From the NCBI GenBank assembly GCA_963746185.1, contig CAVVAE010000002.1:620001-684000 (forward strand): a stretch of 64,000 nucleotides of DNA, read 5' to 3'. Shown here one piece after another: positions 57,120 through 64,000 of the stretch. Position numbers and translations under genes: made by a program. This DNA comes from CAVVAE01 sp963746185 (lineage in GTDB: Bacteria > Actinomycetota > Actinomycetes > Propionibacteriales > Nocardioidaceae). Within the stretch, counting starts at the first letter, position 1, and every line of letters starts with the position of its first letter. Below the pieces are notes generated by a model. The model was not told the DNA's origin. It did not search any database and worked only from the letters and a program-made list of their open reading frames with translations.

Positions 57120-59273
57120 ATGACTCGCGACGAGGCTGCTCCGGCCCTCTGGCCAGGCCACCATCATCAGCTCGGCGCGACCTACGACGGTGCAGGCACC
57201 AACTTCGCGGTCTGGGCTCCTGACGCGACATCGGTTGAGTTGTGCCTGTTCGACGACGAGGGCGTCGAAACGAGGCTGACGCTCCCCCAGCAAACCCTCG
57301 GCGTGTGGCATGGCTACGTCCCGGAGGTAGCTCCTGGCCGTCGCTACGGCTTCCGGGTGTCCGGGCCCTTCGAGCCCATACACGGTCATCTCTTCAACGC
57401 CGACAAGCTGCTGCTCGACCCCTATGCCCGCGCCATCGAGGGCGAGCTGGTTCCGCACGACAGCCTGAGCATCGTCGACGAGACGCTGGCGCAACATCCA
57501 GGCGACACTGCGGCGTACACCCCGCGCAGCGTTGTCGTCGGCGCCGACCACACGGCGTTCGACTGGGGAGACGACGAGCGCCCTGACGTGCCATGGCGCC
57601 GTACGGTCATCTACGAGACACACGTCAAAGGACTGACGAAGCTGCATCCCGACATCCCTGAGAATCTGCGAGGGACGTTCGCCGCGATGGGTCACCAGGC
57701 GACGATCCACTACCTCAAGACCCTGGGCATCACGACAGTAGAACTGCTGCCGGTGCACCACTTCGTGTCGGAGCCTGACCTGACCAAGCGCGGCCTCGGC
57801 AACTACTGGGGTTACAACAGCATCGGCTTCTTCGCGCCGCACGCGTCGTACGCGGCGACCGGCAAGCGAGGCGAGCAGATCGCCGAGTTCAAGCAGATGG
57901 TCAAGGCGTTGCACGCGGCTGGCCTCGAGGTGATCCTCGACGTTGTCTACAACCACACTGCCGAAGGCGGCCCGACCGGACCAACCTTGAGCTTCCGCGG
58001 GTACGACGACGGGTCCTACTACCGCACTGACGGCTGGGGCCGGTACGCCGACGTGACCGGCTGCGGCAACACCGTGAACGTGTCGGAACCGCAGATCCTG
58101 CAGCTCGTGATGGACTCCCTGCGCTACTGGGTCAACGAGATGCACGTCGATGGCTTCCGCTTTGACCTCGCACCGGCCCTGGCCCGCAACGGCCCGCACG
58201 TCGACCTCCATGCGCCGTTCCTCACGGCGATCCACCAGGATCCGGTGCTGCGGCAGGTGAAGCTGATCGCCGAGCCGTGGGACGCGACGAGCGAGGGCTA
58301 CCTGGTCGGCCAGTTTCCGCCTCCGTGGTGCGAGTGGAACGACAAGTACCGCGACGCTGTTCGGGACTTTTGGCGTGGACACGGCGGTGGCGTGCGTGAC
58401 CTGGCGTCGCGTTTCTCGGGCTCCAGCGACCTGTACGCCGACGACGGCCGGCTGCCGTTCTCGTCAGTCAACTTCGTCACGGCTCACGACGGGTTCACCC
58501 TGCGAGACCTGGTGTCGTACAACAGCAAGCACAACGAGATCAACGGCGAGGGCAACCGCGACGGGACCGACAACAACCGGTCCTGGAACTGTGGCGTGGA
58601 AGGCGAAACCGATGACCCACTCGTGGTGGCGTTGCGCCGGCGCCAGGCCGCGAACTTGCTGTGCACGTTGTTGCTGTCGACCGGAGTGCCGATGATCACT
58701 GCCGGAGACGAGCGGGGTCGGACTCAGGCCGGCAACAACAATGCGTTCTGCCAGGACAACGAGCTCTCGTGGTTTCCGTGGGAAGACCTCGATCCTGACT
58801 GGCAACACCTCGACCGACTGACCCGAACCCTGCTGCACCTGCGCAACGAGCATCCCGTTCTGCGGCAGCGGCACTTCTTCGCGGGCACGCTGATCGGCGA
58901 AGACCGGCGGAAGGACATCACCTGGTTGCAGGCCAATGGTGAGGAGATGACCGAGGAGGCGTGGCTTGACCCGACGGGTACGACGTTGGGCGTGTTCCTC
59001 GCCGGAGACGCCTTGCGGGCAGTCAACCCGGTGGGCGAACGCCGCCACGACACGTCGTACCTCATCTGGATGCATGCCGGTGCCGAGCTGGTCGACGTCA
59101 CGTTGCCGGTCGATCTCGCGGAGCACTACCGGGAGGTGGTCAGGACCGATCGTGACGAGGTGGTGCGCTCCGACACTGGCGACTCGGACCTTGACCGGGA
59201 CCAGATCAAGCCCGGAAGCACGATCACCTTGCTCGACCGCACCTTCGCCCTTTACGAAGCCGTCAGCGCCTAA
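57120..59273 (+). CDS. glgX: glycogen debranching enzyme
   Basis: GH13 isoamylase-type enzyme (717 aa) hydrolysing alpha-1,6 branches left by GlgP. N-terminal CBM48 domain (LGATYDGAGTNFAVWAPDA). Catalytic barrel with DVVYNHTAEGG, GFRFDLAPAL (nucleophile Asp), KLIAEPWDA (acid Glu) and FVTAHDGFTLRDL (third Asp), and a C-terminal beta domain. The ATG at 57120 is chosen (AGG 9 nt upstream); an ATG three codons earlier is possible. glgP lies 2 kb downstream on the other strand. Confidence 0.96.
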   Translation: MTRDEAAPALWPGHHHQLGATYDGAGTNFAVWAPDATSVELCLFDDEGVETRLTLPQQTLGVWHGYVPEVAPGRRYGFRVSGPFEPIHGHLFNADKLLLDPYARAIEGELVPHDSLSIVDETLAQHPGDTAAYTPRSVVVGADHTAFDWGDDERPDVPWRRTVIYETHVKGLTKLHPDIPENLRGTFAAMGHQATIHYLKTLGITTVELLPVHHFVSEPDLTKRGLGNYWGYNSIGFFAPHASYAATGKRGEQIAEFKQMVKALHAAGLEVILDVVYNHTAEGGPTGPTLSFRGYDDGSYYRTDGWGRYADVTGCGNTVNVSEPQILQLVMDSLRYWVNEMHVDGFRFDLAPALARNGPHVDLHAPFLTAIHQDPVLRQVKLIAEPWDATSEGYLVGQFPPPWCEWNDKYRDAVRDFWRGHGGGVRDLASRFSGSSDLYADDGRLPFSSVNFVTAHDGFTLRDLVSYNSKHNEINGEGNRDGTDNNRSWNCGVEGETDDPLVVALRRRQAANLLCTLLLSTGVPMITAGDERGRTQAGNNNAFCQDNELSWFPWEDLDPDWQHLDRLTRTLLHLRNEHPVLRQRHFFAGTLIGEDRRKDITWLQANGEEMTEEAWLDPTGTTLGVFLAGDALRAVNPVGERRHDTSYLIWMHAGAELVDVTLPVDLAEHYREVVRTDRDEVVRSDTGDSDLDRDQIKPGSTITLLDRTFALYEAVSA

Positions 59274-59291
59274 TCCGAGTTCTCAGGTTGG

Positions 59292-59930
59292 TTAGTGGAT
59301 GAAGTCGGGGTGGGTGTGCTGCACATGCATCGACCGGCAGATGTCGAGCACGAGCCGTTCGTAGACGTCCCAGTCTTCGAGGCATGGAGTCGACAACGTC
59401 ACCATCGCCGCCTGTTCATGACCTGGCACTGGCACCAGCACCGAGAGCTCGCGCAACGTGGCACCGACCTCGCCCGTGGCGGAATCACCCGGCACCGTCG
59501 GACGTTCGGCCACCGCGGTCACGGCCGGGTGTGGCCCGAGTTCGACGATCTCGACACGGGCATATCTCGCCTCGCGGCGCATCGCCTCCGCGGCACCCAT
59601 CACGGCCAGGCCGCGGTCGCCCGTGTGCGTGGGGTGCAACGCCACCGTCAAGGTCGCGGTCGACGGCCGGCCGTCGAGCTGTACGGCGCAGAACGCGGTT
59701 CCGAGCACTTGGCCCTTCGCCAGTCGGATAGCCAGCGCCTCGAGATAGAGCGACAACGCCTCCCGCTGCCCGGAGTCGGAAAGCCCCATCTCCTCTAGCA
59801 CCTGCAGCTGCAAGGCAGTCCGGGTCTCCGTCTCCGGATCGAGCGGCACCTGGTGGAAGTCCGGAGGGACGTCCAGCACGATGACGGGTGCGGCTTCGGT
59901 CCGTGGTCCGATCAACAACGCAAGCCTCAC
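59292..59930 (-). CDS. unknown protein, third gene of the helical cassette (Mog1/PsbP-like resemblance)
   Basis: A 212-aa soluble alpha/beta protein. VPPDFHQVPLDPETETRTALQLQVLEEMGL, LGTAFCAVQLDGRPSTATLTVALHP and VLVPVPGHEQAAMVTLSTPCLEDWDVYERLVLDICRSMHV fit the Mog1p/PsbP-like fold found in some actinobacterial secretion-associated proteins. The start overlaps the stop of the 291-aa gene (ATGA). No catalytic motif. The fold suggestion is weak. Confidence 0.65.
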   Translation of the reverse strand: MRLALLIGPRTEAAPVIVLDVPPDFHQVPLDPETETRTALQLQVLEEMGLSDSGQREALSLYLEALAIRLAKGQVLGTAFCAVQLDGRPSTATLTVALHPTHTGDRGLAVMGAAEAMRREARYARVEIVELGPHPAVTAVAERPTVPGDSATGEVGATLRELSVLVPVPGHEQAAMVTLSTPCLEDWDVYERLVLDICRSMHVQHTHPDFIH

Positions 59931-60802
59931 TCACCGCTCCCCGACTGGCCGCCCCGTTTCGCCTCGTCGCCGCCGTCGCTCGAGCGGCTCCGCCCGCCGG
60001 CGATGGCGTCGGACAACTGGCCCGAGGTCTGGAATGCGAATGTCGCCGCCGGAAGCGTGGTCGGTGCTACTTCGAGCCATTGTCGACGCAGTGCTCGGAT
60101 GAGCCGGTGAGAGCCTGGGCTGCGGGCGATGATCTCGCTGACCCCGGCAGCGTCCCCGGGATTGCGCCCCAACGCGGCGATACCGACGAGCTCGGAGATG
60201 ACCGTCGTCAAGCCCGCAACCTCGCCCAAGGCCATGGCGGTACGGATCAGCTCTGGTGCCTCGGCCGTGATCCAGTCATCGACCGCCGCGCTCAACGCCA
60301 GCAGCGCCCGGTCGAGCTCGGCAGCCAGGTCGTCAGGTCGCACGATCTGCTCAACGGTGAGGGACAGTTCCTCGAACACGGCAGCGAGGTCGCCGGCCGC
60401 CCGGTCATGTTCGTCACCGAGCTCACGAGCCGTCGCGATGAGTCGGGTACGACGGTCATCCGCGTCAGCGTCGCCAGCCAAGTCAGCCACCGAAGCGACG
60501 ATCTCGGCGACCTGCGCCTGGCGCTCAGCCGTCTGGTCGATCCAGCTGTCGACGGCCTGCATGCAGTCGACGAGGGACTCCTCCAGCGCCGACATCAGTC
60601 GGGTGTAGCGCCGGAGCAGCGTCGCGATCGGGGCTCCAGCGGGTCCGTCCCACACTGAGCCGGCCCGGCCCAAGGTGTCGAACCTCTGCACCCGGGCCTC
60701 GACCAGCGCGCGGATGGCAGTGCGGAGCCCATCTCTCAGCGCCGCGAGGGCCTGCGGATCGGCTGGAGCGGGGTCGAAGCCGAGGACGAGGTCGGCTCTC
60801 AT
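59927..60802 (-). CDS. helical protein with WxG-like turn, second gene of the cassette
   Basis: A 291-aa, mostly alpha-helical and Ala-rich protein. AGSVWDGPAGAPIATLLRRYTRLMSALEE has the Trp-x-Gly helix-turn-helix look of WXG100/ESX-type proteins, and the rest is two further long helical bundles (residues ~95-170 and 180-260) with a charged, Gly/Ser-rich C-terminal tail. No signal peptide or membrane span. Coupled to both neighbours by 4-nt overlaps. A type VII secretion substrate or chaperone-like role is an inference. Confidence 0.65.
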   Translation of the reverse strand: MRADLVLGFDPAPADPQALAALRDGLRTAIRALVEARVQRFDTLGRAGSVWDGPAGAPIATLLRRYTRLMSALEESLVDCMQAVDSWIDQTAERQAQVAEIVASVADLAGDADADDRRTRLIATARELGDEHDRAAGDLAAVFEELSLTVEQIVRPDDLAAELDRALLALSAAVDDWITAEAPELIRTAMALGEVAGLTTVISELVGIAALGRNPGDAAGVSEIIARSPGSHRLIRALRRQWLEVAPTTLPAATFAFQTSGQLSDAIAGGRSRSSDGGDEAKRGGQSGSGE

Positions 60803-61098
60803 GTCTGATCGTCACTTGCTGGGTCAGCAGCGGGGCTGGCCGCCTCGCTGAGCACGCCGTGTCGTCCCATCACCCTGACGCAATCGTCGGCGGTCTGCTG
60901 GAGACGTGCGAGCGCCGTACGGAGGTCGGCCATCCCGGTGGAAACTGCTGCGTCACACGCAGGCGTGCCGACGGGGGTGGAACCGTCCGTGCCACGTTCG
61001 CGCATGCTGGTGAGCGCGTCGCCCAGCCCGGCAGACGCCGCGGTGAACGCCGCGTTGATCCGCTGGACCTCAGCGGCTACGAGCGGCAGCGGTTGCAC
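60799..61098 (-). CDS. 99-aa helical protein (EspC/WXG100-like), first gene of the cassette
   Basis: Two helices (LVAAEVQRINAAFTAASAGLGDALTSM and AAVSTGMADLRTALARLQQTADDCVRVM) joined by a Gly/Thr/Pro linker where WXG100 proteins have their turn, followed by an acidic disordered tail. The size and plan match EspC-type ESX-secretion-associated proteins, but no WXG is present. The 3' end overlaps the next gene by 4 nt (ATGA). Confidence 0.62.
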   Translation of the reverse strand: MQPLPLVAAEVQRINAAFTAASAGLGDALTSMRERGTDGSTPVGTPACDAAVSTGMADLRTALARLQQTADDCVRVMGRHGVLSEAASPAADPASDDQT

Positions 61099-61207
61099 GA
61101 ACTGGCTCCGATCACTCGCCGAAAAGTTCGAACGGACCCATCCTGCCTGCTCATCGGGTCACGTCGAGCCCGCAATGACGTCGCGATGCGCACTTTTTCT
61201 CCGCGAG

Positions 61208-61239
61208 GTCAGTTCTCAGCGAGTCAGTTCTCAGAGAAC
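61208..61239. repeat. GTCAGTTCTCAG tandem pair ending in a 13-nt palindrome
   Basis: GTCAGTTCTCAG at 61208-61219 and 61223-61234 (15-nt period); the second copy runs into GTTCTC-A-GAGAAC (61227-61239). It lies about 110 nt upstream of the cassette and 30 nt after the glgP stop. Candidate operator or glgP terminator; not decided. Confidence 0.5.
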
Positions 61240-61270
61240 CGTCTCACGCGGATCCGGCGTACAGCGGATC

Positions 61271-63862
61271 TCACGCCTGCTCGGCAGCGTTGACGTCGAC
61301 CGGCCACGCGATCAATCCGACTTCGGCGGGTGAGACCAAGAGCTCGTGCTTGGGCAAGATCCGCACGGTGTAGCCAAACGGGCCTGTGTGGTCGAGGGAC
61401 ACCTCGGCCTCGAAGCGATGCCGCCCGGCCTCATAGCCCTCGGCGTGCTCGAGACTCACAACCCGGGGGTCGCGCAGCTGGTCATCGCCTGCAACGCGGC
61501 CATGCACCGTCTGTACGTCGACGTCAGAGGGAGCCAGATCGCCCAGGGATGCGTAGACGCGAACCGTGAGGGTGGACCCAAGGGCCGGTGCGTCGCTAAC
61601 CCCGCTGGACTCGACATGCTCGATTCGAACGCGCGGCCACGCCCCGCGAACCCGAGCCTTCCACGCCGCGAGATCCCGCGCAGCGTCATTGTCGTGCTCC
61701 ACGCGCCGAGCGCTCGCCGCCGTCGGCGTGTAGAGCTCATTGACGTAGTCCCGCACCATGCGGGACGCCAGCACCTTGGGACCGAGCGACTTCAACGTGT
61801 GGCGCACCATCTCGATCCACCGCGCTGGCAGCTTGTCGCCATCCACATCGTAGAAACGCGGCGCCACCTCATTCTCGAGCAGGTCGTAGAGAGCTTCCGC
61901 CTCGATGTCATCCCGGCGTTCGGCGTCGTCGACGACATCGGCCGACGGAATGGCCCAGCCGTTGTCGCCGTCGTACCACTCGTCCCACCAGCCGTCGAGG
62001 ATCGAGAGGTTCAGGCCGCCGTTGAGCGCGGCCTTCATGCCGGACGTACCGCACGCCTCGTAGGGACGCAGCGGGTTGTTGAGCCAGACGTCGCAGCCGG
62101 GGTAGAGCGGCTGCGCCATCGCGATGTCGTAGTTGGGCAGGAAGACGATCCGGTGTCGGATCGCCGGGTCGTCGGAGAACCGGACGATCTCCTGGATCAG
62201 CTTCTTCCCGGTCTCGTCGGCAGGATGCGCCTTGCCGGCGATGACGAGCTGGATCGGCCGCTCGGGGTCGGTGAGCAATCGCTTGAGCCGGTCTGGGTCA
62301 CGCAGCATCAACGTCAGCCGCTTGTACGTCGGCACGCGCCGGGCGAAGCCGATCGTCAAGACATCGGGGTCGAACACCGAGTTGACCCAGCCGAGCTCGG
62401 CCCTCGCGGCCCCACGGGTCAACCACGACTCGCGAACTCGGCGTCGTACATCGTCGACGAGCTGAGCCCGCAAGTGGCGCTTGGTCTCCCACAACGCGCG
62501 AGCCGGCACCTTGTCGACCGCGCTCCAGTCCTGCGAGTCCTCGACGGAGGTCAAGATGGCCTCGCGCTCCGCGAGCTCGAAGACCTCACGGGCCACCCAG
62601 GTCGGGGCGTGCACACCGTTGGTGATCGAGGTGATCGGCACGTCGTTCTCGTCGAAGCCCGGCCACAGTCCGTTGAACATCTCCCGCGACACATGTCCGT
62701 GCAACTGGCTGACGCCGTTTGCGCGCGCCGCCAGCCGGAACCCCATCACGGCCATGTTGAAGACCGTGGAGTCGCCACCTTCGTAGTCTTCGCTGCCAAG
62801 AGCAAGGATGTCCTCGACCGCGAGACCTTCGATCGCGTTCTCCCCACCAAATTGCATCTCGATCAGCTCACGCGGGAACCTGTCGATTCCTGCCGGCACC
62901 GGTGTGTGCGTCGTGAAGACCGTGCCCGCACGGGCCTTCTCCAAAGCTCCCGGGAAGTCGAGCCCATCCGCCTGGATGAACTCGCGGATGCGCTCGATGC
63001 CGAGAAAACCAGCGTGACCCTCATTCGTGTGGAACACCTCGGGCGCCAACGTGCCCGTGATTCGGCTGTAGGCCCGGATGGCGCGGATGCCGCCGACACC
63101 GAGGAGCAGTTCCTGGTGCAGCCGGTGGTCGGAGGCGCCGCCGTACAACTGGTCGGTGACATCGCGAAGGATCGCGGGGTTGTCCTCGATGTCGGAGTCC
63201 ATGAGCAGGAGTGGCACGCGGCCCACCTGCGCCACCCAGACGTGGGCCAGCAGGTCCTGTCCCCCGGCGAGACTGACGGAGATGCGGGCGGGAGAGTCGT
63301 CGGCCTCGCGCAGCAGGGTGAGCGGCAGTTCGTCGGGGTCGATGGTCGGGTAGCGCTCCTGCTGCCATCCCTCGCGGGACAGCGACTGACGGAAGTACCC
63401 GTGCCGGTAGAGCAGGCCGACGCCGATGATGGGGACACCGAGATCGCTCGCGGACTTGAGATGGTCACCGGCGAGGATGCCGAGACCGCCGGAGTACTGC
63501 GGCAACACGGCGGCGATGCCGAACTCTGGCGAGAAGTACGCGATCGACCGGGGAGCTTCCTCACCGAGCGTCTGATACCAGCGGTCGCCGGTCATGTATT
63601 CGTCGAGGTCGGCCTTCGCGAGCTCGAGCCGCTTGGTGAACCGCTTGTCCTGGCTCAGGGTCGTCAGCCGCGCGCTCGGAACTGAGCCCAGGAAGCGCAC
63701 CGGGTCGCGGTTGCTGAGCGCCCAGGCCTCGGCGTCGACAGCCTCGAAGAGGTCCTGGGTCTCCGCATGCCACGACCACCTCAAGTTGGTGACGAGCTCC
63801 TCGAGAGGGCGCAGCGAGTCAGGCAGGACAGGGCGGACGGTGAACCGTCGGATAGCGCGCAC
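61271..63862 (-). CDS. glgP: alpha-glucan (glycogen) phosphorylase, long actinobacterial type
   Basis: PLP-dependent phosphorylase (863 aa) releasing glucose-1-phosphate from glycogen. N-terminal DUF3417-like region (LRPLEELVTNLRWSWHAET), IAYFSPEFGIAAVLPQYSGGLGILAGDHLKSASDLG-type segment, EVFHTNEGHAGFLGIERI, SITNGVHAPTW and the PLP lysine in ACGTSGMKAALNGG. The start is GTG at 63862; a TACCGT hexamer 6 nt upstream hints at a leaderless message. The remaining 138 nt to the right edge contain no gene. Works with glgX at 57120. Confidence 0.96.
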   Translation of the reverse strand: MRAIRRFTVRPVLPDSLRPLEELVTNLRWSWHAETQDLFEAVDAEAWALSNRDPVRFLGSVPSARLTTLSQDKRFTKRLELAKADLDEYMTGDRWYQTLGEEAPRSIAYFSPEFGIAAVLPQYSGGLGILAGDHLKSASDLGVPIIGVGLLYRHGYFRQSLSREGWQQERYPTIDPDELPLTLLREADDSPARISVSLAGGQDLLAHVWVAQVGRVPLLLMDSDIEDNPAILRDVTDQLYGGASDHRLHQELLLGVGGIRAIRAYSRITGTLAPEVFHTNEGHAGFLGIERIREFIQADGLDFPGALEKARAGTVFTTHTPVPAGIDRFPRELIEMQFGGENAIEGLAVEDILALGSEDYEGGDSTVFNMAVMGFRLAARANGVSQLHGHVSREMFNGLWPGFDENDVPITSITNGVHAPTWVAREVFELAEREAILTSVEDSQDWSAVDKVPARALWETKRHLRAQLVDDVRRRVRESWLTRGAARAELGWVNSVFDPDVLTIGFARRVPTYKRLTLMLRDPDRLKRLLTDPERPIQLVIAGKAHPADETGKKLIQEIVRFSDDPAIRHRIVFLPNYDIAMAQPLYPGCDVWLNNPLRPYEACGTSGMKAALNGGLNLSILDGWWDEWYDGDNGWAIPSADVVDDAERRDDIEAEALYDLLENEVAPRFYDVDGDKLPARWIEMVRHTLKSLGPKVLASRMVRDYVNELYTPTAASARRVEHDNDAARDLAAWKARVRGAWPRVRIEHVESSGVSDAPALGSTLTVRVYASLGDLAPSDVDVQTVHGRVAGDDQLRDPRVVSLEHAEGYEAGRHRFEAEVSLDHTGPFGYTVRILPKHELLVSPAEVGLIAWPVDVNAAEQA

Positions 63863-64000
63863 CGCAAAACGGTATCCACGTTGAGGCGCCGGAGCGAATC
63901 CGGGCAGCTTGCTGGCCCTTTCGGGTGGCTCTGCGCCGATTGAGCACCACCTGAACGGGGGGTTTTCGCAGGTGTGGGTGGCCTCACACGCCCAAGTTGA

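Noticed and set aside
56274..58382. Very long minus-strand open frame extending the enoyl-CoA hydratase N-terminus to 702 residues
   Set aside because: Everything upstream of 57053 is antisense to glgX, is Arg/Val-rich and shows no family resemblance; crotonases start at the MAEF position.
61346..63685. 779-codon plus-strand open frame opposite glgP
   Set aside because: Mirror of a GC-rich gene; composition (Arg/Gly/Val/Asp-rich, no motifs) is typical of antisense frames, while glgP has full family motifs.

Overview
The window is a gene-dense stretch of a high-GC actinobacterial chromosome. The order leuC-leuD-hup(-plsC/cofC) with a divergent ndgR-type IclR gene, an HU protein with a long Lys/Ala-rich tail, F420-related genes (cofC/fbiD-like, an LLM-class flavin oxidoreductase), GatCAB and promoters sitting directly on start codons all suggest Actinomycetes. 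By overall resemblance I would guess the Nocardioidaceae (Nocardioides/Aeromicrobium-like); that placement is inference. No phage, transposase, CRISPR array or resistance island is visible. This is mostly core metabolism, with the unusual material lying between genes.

Layout. 1-2.5 kb: partial plsC, cofC, a cold-shock-like protein and HU. 2.7-5.6 kb: leuD, leuC and divergent ndgR. 5.5-7.5 kb: the alkylation-repair pair ada-alkA/ogt. 7.6-8.1 kb: tandem palindromic repeats, a decayed tRNA-Glu fragment, tRNA-Glu(CUC) and tRNA-Gln(CUG). 8.2-12.8 kb: CPBP protease, gltX, FAH-family hydrolase, a putative DNA glycosylase and a VOC protein. 12.8-30 kb: a loose branched-chain amino-acid and serine region (cimA, ilvE, leuB, serA, ilvC, ilvN, ilvB, ilvD) interspersed with an alcohol dehydrogenase, hemerythrin, LLM oxidoreductase and others. 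30-37.4 kb: accessory genes (SatD-like/membrane pair, BNR-repeat protein/PadR pair, hydroxyacid dehydrogenase, a new 53-aa ORF with a structured upstream region, hydrolase, a broken adenylate cyclase, PQQ-type sugar dehydrogenase). 37.5-47.6 kb: gatB, gatA, gatC, a small membrane protein, ligA, a frameshifted methionine-synthase-like gene, a lipoprotein, mnmA and a cysteine desulfurase, all on the minus strand and mostly joined by 4-nt start/stop overlaps. 47.6-64 kb: nucleotidyltransferase, gluconokinase, ABC-F protein with a uORF leader, etfBA, membrane proteins, acyl- and methyltransferases, enoyl-CoA hydratase, glgX, a three-gene helical-protein cassette and glgP.

How the genes fit together. 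LeuCD/LeuB, IlvBN/IlvC/IlvD, IlvE and CimA cover most of Leu/Ile/Val synthesis. NdgR is expected to control leuCD, and both ilvB and cimA carry a leaderless, branched-chain-codon-rich leader peptide followed by an intrinsic terminator, so attenuation is a second control layer. GltX, tRNA-Gln (with a U1-A72 pair) and GatCAB form the indirect Gln-tRNA pathway. The cysteine desulfurase and MnmA supply 2-thiouridine. GlgX and GlgP degrade glycogen.

Most interesting non-coding signals: (i) a 9-bp stem pairing the stop-codon region of a three-residue uORF with the start codon of the ABC-F gene; (ii) the cimA attenuator; (iii) mutually exclusive hairpins, a good promoter and a long leader in front of a 53-aa unknown protein; (iv) a near-perfect 31-nt PadR operator; (v) a dispersed palindromic repeat. 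Two genes carry single-base frameshifts that could be genuine decay or sequence error.
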